Shown here: positions 14,218-18,185 of the stretch, piece by piece
How positions within the stretch are numbered: position 1 is the first letter of the stretch
Layout: each line of letters starts with the position of its first letter
NCBI GenBank assembly: GCA_031406575.1
Contig: JANOHP010000186.1
Coordinates: forward strand, 1 to 18,185
From: Ga0077555 sp031406575
GTDB taxonomy: Bacteria; Pseudomonadota; Alphaproteobacteria; Rhizobiales; Hyphomicrobiaceae
DNA: 18,185 nt
Reading direction: 5' to 3'
Translations under genes and position numbers: made by a program
Notes under the pieces: generated by a model
The model's input: the letters and a program-made list of their open reading frames with translations, nothing else
Told to the model about the DNA's origin: nothing
Databases searched by the model: none

Positions 14218-14898
14218 TCACGCCCGCACACCCTCCACATTCAACGCTACAGCCGTGCCGATCATCGAGTCGCGGGTGACGAGTTGGGCGAGGCGGTCGG
14301 GGCTCCAGGCGTCGGTGCCGGCGGGACGTTCGGGGAGAACCAGGAAGCGGCAGTCGGCCGTCGAGTCGACGACGCGGATTTCTCGCGTTGCGGGAACGGC
14401 CGTGCCGAACTCGGCGAGTATGGCGCGGGGCTCGCGTACGGCACGCGAACGATATTCCTTCGATTTGTACCAGAGCGGCGGCAGGCCCAGGATCGTGCGC
14501 GGATAGCACGAGCACAGCGTGCACACGACCATGTGGTGCACGTCCGGGGTATTCTCGAGCACGACGAGTTTCAGGCCGGGAACCTCGAAGCCCATCTCGC
14601 CGACGGCGGCATTGCCGTCTGCGAGCAGGCGGGCTTTGAAGGCGGCATCGGTCCAGGCGCGGGCAACGATGCGTGTGCCGCCTTCGGGCGACTTGCCGTC
14701 CCACTCCTCGAGTTTGTCTTCGATCTCGCGGGCGGTGATGACGCCTTTCTCGATGAGAAGCTCGCGCACGGCGATCTCCAGGAATTCCCACTCTTCGGTG
14801 GGCTCCTTCAGATCGGGTTGGAAGCCGGTATGCGCAGGGGCGTGGTCATGGTCGTGATGGTCGTGATCGTGATCGCCGTGATCGTGATCGTGAGTCAT
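14218..14898 (-). CDS. Cobalt-type nitrile hydratase alpha / thiocyanate hydrolase gamma-like subunit
   Basis: This is the metal-binding subunit of an enzyme that hydrates nitriles to amides or hydrolyses thiocyanate to carbonyl sulfide and ammonia. The 226-residue product has the claw motif VCTLCSC with Cys126, Cys129 and Cys131. Thr in CTLC marks cobalt rather than iron enzymes. The rest follows the family: GTRIVARAWTDAAFKARLL at 74-92, LGLPPLWYKSKEYRSR, REPRAILAEFG, LVLPERPAGTDAW and VTRDSMIG. Arg134 follows CYP where nitrile hydratases usually have Trp; from memory, thiocyanate hydrolase has Arg. The N-terminus is unusual: MTHDHDHGDHDHDHHDHDHA, a likely metal-binding tail. The ATG overlaps the stop of the preceding gene as ATGA, implying translational coupling. 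The substrate is undecided. Confidence 0.9.
   Translation of the reverse strand: MTHDHDHGDHDHDHHDHDHAPAHTGFQPDLKEPTEEWEFLEIAVRELLIEKGVITAREIEDKLEEWDGKSPEGGTRIVARAWTDAAFKARLLADGNAAVGEMGFEVPGLKLVVLENTPDVHHMVVCTLCSCYPRTILGLPPLWYKSKEYRSRAVREPRAILAEFGTAVPATREIRVVDSTADCRFLVLPERPAGTDAWSPDRLAQLVTRDSMIGTAVALNVEGVRA
14841..14898 (-). repeat. Short imperfect hexamer repeat coding for the His/Asp-rich N-terminus
   Basis: On the plus strand the stretch is made of GATCGT/GATGGTC-like units; on the coding strand it gives alternating His and Asp codons at the start of the alpha-type subunit. Such repeats are prone to length change between strains. The tract holds about eleven His in the first 23 residues. 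Confidence 0.7.
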
Positions 14899-15209
14899 GG
14901 CGCAACTCCTGTTTCGCGTGCCGGATCCGGTTCGAGCCAATGCTCGTAGATTTCGGCTACGACGCAATCGCGACCGCCATAGGTGCCTTGGCCGGACCAC
15001 ACGTCGTCCATTGCGAACCGCACCCAATAGTTGGTTTTCGCGGGCAGGCCGGATTTGCCGTAGGCCAACTCTTCGGGGTTGGGCCAAGCGCCGAAGTCGC
15101 GCACGATGGTTCCGCGCTTGCCGCGCAGATAGACGGGTGTGCGGATGTGGCCGGGCGGATAGGCCTCGCGCACGATGACATGGTCACCTGATTTGAAGCG
15201 TGCGGCCAT
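14895..15209 (-). CDS. Nitrile hydratase beta C-terminal half / thiocyanate hydrolase alpha-like subunit
   Basis: The 104-residue product corresponds to the SH3-like C-terminal domain of nitrile hydratase beta. It opens MAARFKSGDHVIVREAYPPG, followed by HIRTPVYLRGKRGTI (residues 21-35), whose Arg23 and Arg29 fit the conserved arginines that contact the oxidised cysteines of the metal claw. YWVRFAMDDVW and EIYEHWLEPD end the domain. It starts two bases after the stop of the N-terminal-half gene, with GGGAGG inside the end of that gene as ribosome site. Its own stop overlaps the start of the alpha-type gene by four bases. Together with the 111-residue partner it sums to 215 residues, about the length of a one-piece beta subunit. 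In thiocyanate hydrolase the beta homologue is divided in the same way. Confidence 0.9.
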   Translation of the reverse strand: MAARFKSGDHVIVREAYPPGHIRTPVYLRGKRGTIVRDFGAWPNPEELAYGKSGLPAKTNYWVRFAMDDVWSGQGTYGGRDCVVAEIYEHWLEPDPARETGVAP

Positions 15210-15211
15210 GC

Positions 15212-15547
15212 TCAGCCTCCCGAACCCGTGCCGCCCTTGGCGTGCCGCGCTTTCACCTCGATGAGCTTGGCTGCGACCTCGGCTTCCGTGAGGACACCCT
15301 TCTCGACGAGCAGGCCCTTGATGCCGCGTGCCCAGCGGCCGTAATAACCGCCGCCTTCATACAACTCCGGCGTCAGGCTTTCGAGCGTGCGGCGATGCTC
15401 GTCCGTCGTCCACAGCCCGTGGGGCTTGTTGCGCAGGACCATCATGATCGCATCGACGCGGCGCTCCGAGAGCGACGGGGTGTGTTCATGATGGTCGACG
15501 GGACCAGCAGGGTTACCGCCCATGTCGTGGTAGCTGCGTGTCGTCAT
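15212..15547 (-). CDS. Nitrile hydratase beta N-terminal half / thiocyanate hydrolase beta-like subunit
   Basis: The 111-residue product matches the helical N-terminal domain of nitrile hydratase beta. An MGG-type start (YHDMGGNPAGPVD) is followed by LWTTDEHRRTLESLTP (residues 45-60) and YYGRWARGIKGLLVEKGVLT (residues 68-87), where relatives have YYERWL and LLVEKG. Arg52-Arg53 is a candidate for the conserved beta arginine near the active site. It ends in a Gly/Ser linker-like GGTGSGG. The ATG at 15547 has a strong AGGAGG ribosome site. The frame is open back to 15610, but that adds no family sequence. Nitrile hydratase activator proteins also resemble this domain, but the presence next door of a free C-terminal half argues for a structural subunit. 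First of three tightly linked genes. Confidence 0.85.
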   Translation of the reverse strand: MTTRSYHDMGGNPAGPVDHHEHTPSLSERRVDAIMMVLRNKPHGLWTTDEHRRTLESLTPELYEGGGYYGRWARGIKGLLVEKGVLTEAEVAAKLIEVKARHAKGGTGSGG

Positions 15548-15626
15548 AGGCACCTCCTGAGGGACCCATGATGCGGCAGCGCGGCCCATTCGGCAAGCGA
15601 CACGCGTCACCTCGAAGTACGTCGCG

Positions 15627-16016
15627 TTACTTCGCCAGGGACTTCAAAAAGGCGATCAGGTCGTGACGGTCCTGCTCGTCCTTGACGCCGGCGAAGGCCA
15701 TGCGATTGCCGGGCATCGCGGTGCGGGGGTTCTCCAGGTATTTTTTGAGGTTGTCCTCCGTCCACACCCAGCCGTCTGCGCCGGCTTTCTGATTGGCGGG
15801 GGAGTAATTGAATCCTTCGATGGTGCCGGCCTTGCGGCCCAAGATGCCGTTGAGCACAGGACCCAGCGCATTCTTCGCGGTAGGGCCCACCTGATGGCAG
15901 GCGCGGCAAGCTTTGAACACCTCTTCTCCCTCTTTCGGGTCGCCGTCGGCGGCAAAGGCGGGTGTTGCAACGAACTGCAGCGCGGCGAGGAGAGCGAAAG
16001 GGGGAAATTTCGTCAT
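15627..16016 (-). CDS. Class I cytochrome c (c2/c550-like), exported
   Basis: This is a small haem electron carrier of the periplasm. The 129-residue precursor has a signal peptide, MTKFPPFALLAALQFVATPA, with likely cleavage after AFA at residue 22-23. The haem site is CRACH (Cys37, Cys40, His41), and Met106 in MPGNRMAFAG is the expected axial ligand, as in mitochondrial and bacterial c2 PGTKM. EEVFKACRACHQVGP and NALGPVLNGILGRKAG are typical of the family. The start at ATG 16016 is chosen because it gives a clean signal peptide; an in-frame GTG at 16028 would add four residues, and neither has a clear ribosome site. It lies 79 bases upstream of the three-gene hydratase set on the same strand. 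Co-transcription is possible but no shared function is known. Confidence 0.93.
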   Translation of the reverse strand: MTKFPPFALLAALQFVATPAFAADGDPKEGEEVFKACRACHQVGPTAKNALGPVLNGILGRKAGTIEGFNYSPANQKAGADGWVWTEDNLKKYLENPRTAMPGNRMAFAGVKDEQDRHDLIAFLKSLAK

Positions 16017-16193
16017 GTGTGGGTCCACTGTGTCATCGAGAATGGGTCAAAAACGTTCTCACGCGTCAGGTTCGCCGACGACGCAACGTGGCGTCGCGCG
16101 GCACTGTACCGCGATTCCAAAAACGCACCCATCGCGTCCCGGCTGAGAATGTGGCAGAGGTAACGCGCAACCCCGGCATTCGGATCACCGTGC

Positions 16194-16213
16194 GCCACCG
16201 CCACAAGGGTGGC
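16194..16213 (+). promoter_or_regulatory. Small inverted repeat upstream of glcD
   Basis: GCCACC (16194-16199) and GGTGGC (16208-16213) form a GC-rich 6-base repeat around eight bases, 47 bases before glcD, within the 244-base divergent gap shared with the cytochrome gene. It could be an operator or leader hairpin. The evidence is weak. Confidence 0.2.
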
Positions 16214-16260
16214 TCTACGGCTTCCGATCGCTCGACACTGCCGACGACAGGAGATTCATC

Positions 16261-17700
16261 ATGTCGATGATTGCGATGCCAGTGCCCGACCGCAGGGTTC
16301 TCGCGCGGCGAGACACGATCGTGGCCGGCCTGGCGCGCCTCGTTGGGCCGGGGAGTATGATTTCAGATACGGACGGCCGCCGGGCGTTCGAGACGGACGG
16401 ATTGACGGCGTATCGCTGCATGCCGCTTGCCGTTGTCTTGCCGCGGACGACGGAGGAAGTGTCGCACGTGGTGGCTTACTGTCACGCCAACAAGATCAAA
16501 GTGATACCGCGCGGCGCTGGAACGTCACTGTGCGGCGGTGCACTGCCAGCCGAAGATGCTGTGGTCGTCGGCGTCTCCAAGATGAACAAGGTGCTGGCGG
16601 TCGATACCCTGAACCGCTCGGCGCGCGTCGAGGTCGGCATCACCAACATCGGCATTTCCAATGCGGTGGCGCCCAAGGGTTTCTTCTACGCGCCCGATCC
16701 CTCCAGCCAACTCGCCTGCACGCTGGCTGGCAACATCGCCATGAATTCGGGTGGGGCCCACTGCCTCAAGTACGGCGTCACCACGAACAATGTGCTGGGC
16801 CTCAAAATGGTGATGATCGATGGCAGCGTCATCGAGTTGGGCGGCGATCATCTGGATCAGCCGGGCTACGATCTTCTGGGCCTCGTGATCGGGTCGGAAG
16901 GGCAGTTCGGCATCGTCACGGAGGCGACGGTGCGGATTTTGCGGGCGGCGGAGGGCGCGCGACCGATGCTGCTGGGGTTCGGTTCGAGCCAAGCAGCGGG
17001 TCAGGCCGTCTCTGCGATCATCGCATCGGGCATCATTCCGGTTGCCATCGAGTTCATGGACAAGCCGGCAATCCATGTCTGCGAGGCGTTCGCCAAGGCC
17101 GGCTATCCGCTCGATGTCGAGGCACTGCTGATCATCGAGGTGGAAGGCGCAGAGGACGAGATCGCGGGCCTCCTGGCTCGAATCGTCGACATTGTGCAGC
17201 CGTTCGCACCGTCGATGGTGCGCGTGAGCAAGAGTGAAGACGAGAGCGCCGCCATCTGGAAAGGGCGCAAGTCGGCTTTCGGCGCAATCGGGCGGATCTC
17301 CGACTACTACTGCATGGACGGCACTATTCCGCTGGGCCGTTTGTCGGAAGTGCTGACGAAGATTTCCGAGATTTGTGCGCGTCACGGTCTGCGCGTCGCC
17401 AATATCTTTCATGCGGGCGACGGTAACCTGCATCCGCTGATCCTCTATGATGCGAACGATGCCGACCAGATGGAGCGGGCGGAGCGCTGCGGGGCCGAGA
17501 TCCTGACTCTGTGCGTCGAGGTTGGCGGCTGCCTCACGGGCGAACATGGCGTGGGCGTCGAGAAGCGGGATTTGATGCGGGTGCAATTCAACGAACACGA
17601 GCTGAGGCTGCAGATGAATCTCAAGTCCGTGTTCGATCCCGATTGGCTGCTCAATCCGGCCAAGGTGTTTCCGCTCGATGGCCGTCCAGTCGCGGCGTGA
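16261..17700 (+). CDS. glcD: Glycolate oxidase FAD-linked subunit GlcD
   Basis: GlcD oxidises glycolate to glyoxylate with FAD, together with GlcE and the iron-sulfur subunit GlcF. The 479-residue product has the FAD-binding PCMH domain: AYCHANKIKVIPRGAGTSLC near 72-91, APDPSSQLACTLAGNIAMNS near 142-161 with the GGAHCLKYG loop after it, and GSEGQFGIVTEA near 217-228. The FAD-oxidase C-terminal domain includes NIFHAGDGNLHPLILYD and GGCLTGEHGVGVEKR. A strong ACAGGAGA site lies seven bases before ATG 16261. glcE begins 16 bases after its stop. A D-lactate dehydrogenase of the same family is a lesser alternative, but the immediate GlcE neighbour favours glycolate oxidase. Confidence 0.95.
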   Translation: MSMIAMPVPDRRVLARRDTIVAGLARLVGPGSMISDTDGRRAFETDGLTAYRCMPLAVVLPRTTEEVSHVVAYCHANKIKVIPRGAGTSLCGGALPAEDAVVVGVSKMNKVLAVDTLNRSARVEVGITNIGISNAVAPKGFFYAPDPSSQLACTLAGNIAMNSGGAHCLKYGVTTNNVLGLKMVMIDGSVIELGGDHLDQPGYDLLGLVIGSEGQFGIVTEATVRILRAAEGARPMLLGFGSSQAAGQAVSAIIASGIIPVAIEFMDKPAIHVCEAFAKAGYPLDVEALLIIEVEGAEDEIAGLLARIVDIVQPFAPSMVRVSKSEDESAAIWKGRKSAFGAIGRISDYYCMDGTIPLGRLSEVLTKISEICARHGLRVANIFHAGDGNLHPLILYDANDADQMERAERCGAEILTLCVEVGGCLTGEHGVGVEKRDLMRVQFNEHELRLQMNLKSVFDPDWLLNPAKVFPLDGRPVAA

Positions 17701-17716
17701 GGATCGGGAGCGGACC

Positions 17717-18185
17717 GTGCAATCTTTACTGAAGCCCGCCACCGAGGGGGAACTGCAACGCACGCTCGCCGATGCCAGCGCGTCCCGGCAGCCGTTGGAA
17801 ATCATGGGCGCTGGCACCAAGCGTTCCGTCGGGCGCGTATCGCAGGCGGCAGTCACGCTCACAACGGCGTCGCTGTCGGGCATCAAGCTGTACGAGCCGA
17901 CGGAACTGGTGATGAGCGCGCGGGCGGGAACACCCCTGGCGCGCGTCGAAGCGGAATTGGCGGCGCAGGGCCAAATGCTGGCCTTCGAGCCGGTCGATCT
18001 GGGTCCGGTGGTTGGCGCGGCGCCGGGCGCGGGAACCATCGGTGCCGTTTTCATTACCAATCTGTCGGGTGCGCGCCGGGTCGCGGGTGGCAGCGCGCGC
18101 GATCACCTCTTGGGCGTCGCTGGGGTGACTGGGAACGGCATCCCGTTCCGATCGGGTGGCCGGGTCATGAAGAACGTGACAGGCT
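17717..18185 (+). CDS. glcE: Glycolate oxidase subunit GlcE (3' end cut by window edge)
   Basis: GlcE is the second FAD-binding subunit of glycolate oxidase. The frame opens at GTG 17717 with GGGAG six bases upstream and stays open to the right edge, giving 156 residues. The N-terminus MQSLLKPATEGELQRTL is followed by PLEIMGAGTKRSVGR, the first FAD-binding segment. The pattern LYEPTELVMSARAGTPLARV around residues 54-73 is characteristic, and SGARRVAGGSARDHLLGV and SGGRVMKNVTG near the end match GlcE. glcF is expected to follow outside the window. The gene belongs to one transcription unit with glcD. Confidence 0.93.
   Translation, partial: MQSLLKPATEGELQRTLADASASRQPLEIMGAGTKRSVGRVSQAAVTLTTASLSGIKLYEPTELVMSARAGTPLARVEAELAAQGQMLAFEPVDLGPVVGAAPGAGTIGAVFITNLSGARRVAGGSARDHLLGVAGVTGNGIPFRSGGRVMKNVTG

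Noticed and set aside
14895..15547. Split beta subunit as a sequencing frameshift or pseudogene
   Set aside because: Both halves start and stop at the domain boundary, each has a good ribosome site, neighbouring junctions are tight, and known three-subunit relatives have the same division.
15212..15547. Nitrile hydratase activator protein instead of a beta N-terminal subunit
   Set aside because: Activators do resemble this domain, but then the enzyme would lack a beta N-terminal domain altogether, since the neighbour supplies only the C-terminal half. Kept as a lesser alternative.
16525..18060. 511-codon minus-strand open frame over glcD and glcE
   Set aside because: Antisense to two conserved genes; long only because of high GC content.
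1..18185. tRNA, rRNA, insertion sequence, prophage, integrase or CRISPR array
   Set aside because: No cloverleaf, transposase, integrase, terminal repeats or regularly spaced direct repeats were found by reading both strands.

Overview
The window looks like chromosomal DNA of a high-GC alphaproteobacterium, most likely of the Hyphomicrobiales. This is inferred from the GC-rich third codon positions, the alphaproteobacterial style of Ffh, RpsP and RimM, a small orphan protein with the GHNNGPP motif, and the histone-deacetylase-like/xseB pair. No genus can be named. I see no tRNA, rRNA, insertion sequence, phage gene or CRISPR array.

Left part (1-9996), mostly housekeeping. A substrate-binding protein of an ABC transporter runs off the left edge on the minus strand. 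It is divergent from purA, and the 330-base gap between them holds a strongly foldable stretch ending in a terminator-like hairpin just before purA. Then, all on the plus strand: purA, a small transaldolase (tal), a glutathione S-transferase, ffh (signal recognition particle GTPase), rpsP (ribosomal protein S16) and rimM (30S maturation). trmD and rplS, which usually follow rimM, are not in the window. In their place is a two-helix membrane protein with a degenerate EAL domain, then a class II histone-deacetylase-like amidohydrolase and xseB.

Right part (9997-18185), accessory metabolism. A small minus-strand protein with the GHNNGPP motif is followed by a DHA2-type drug exporter that probably starts at TTG. 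Next come an extradiol-type dioxygenase (minus) and a divergent metallo-beta-lactamase-fold lactonase-like enzyme (plus). Then, on the minus strand and read right to left, lie a secreted class I cytochrome c and a tight three-gene set for a cobalt-type nitrile hydratase or thiocyanate hydrolase. Its beta subunit is split into two separate genes and its alpha subunit begins with a His/Asp-rich tract. Divergent from the cytochrome are glcD and the start of glcE, subunits of glycolate oxidase.

The most interesting items are the three-subunit nitrile hydratase/thiocyanate hydrolase-like set, whose gene order and one active-site residue resemble thiocyanate hydrolase, and the structured, terminator-ended RNA candidate upstream of purA.
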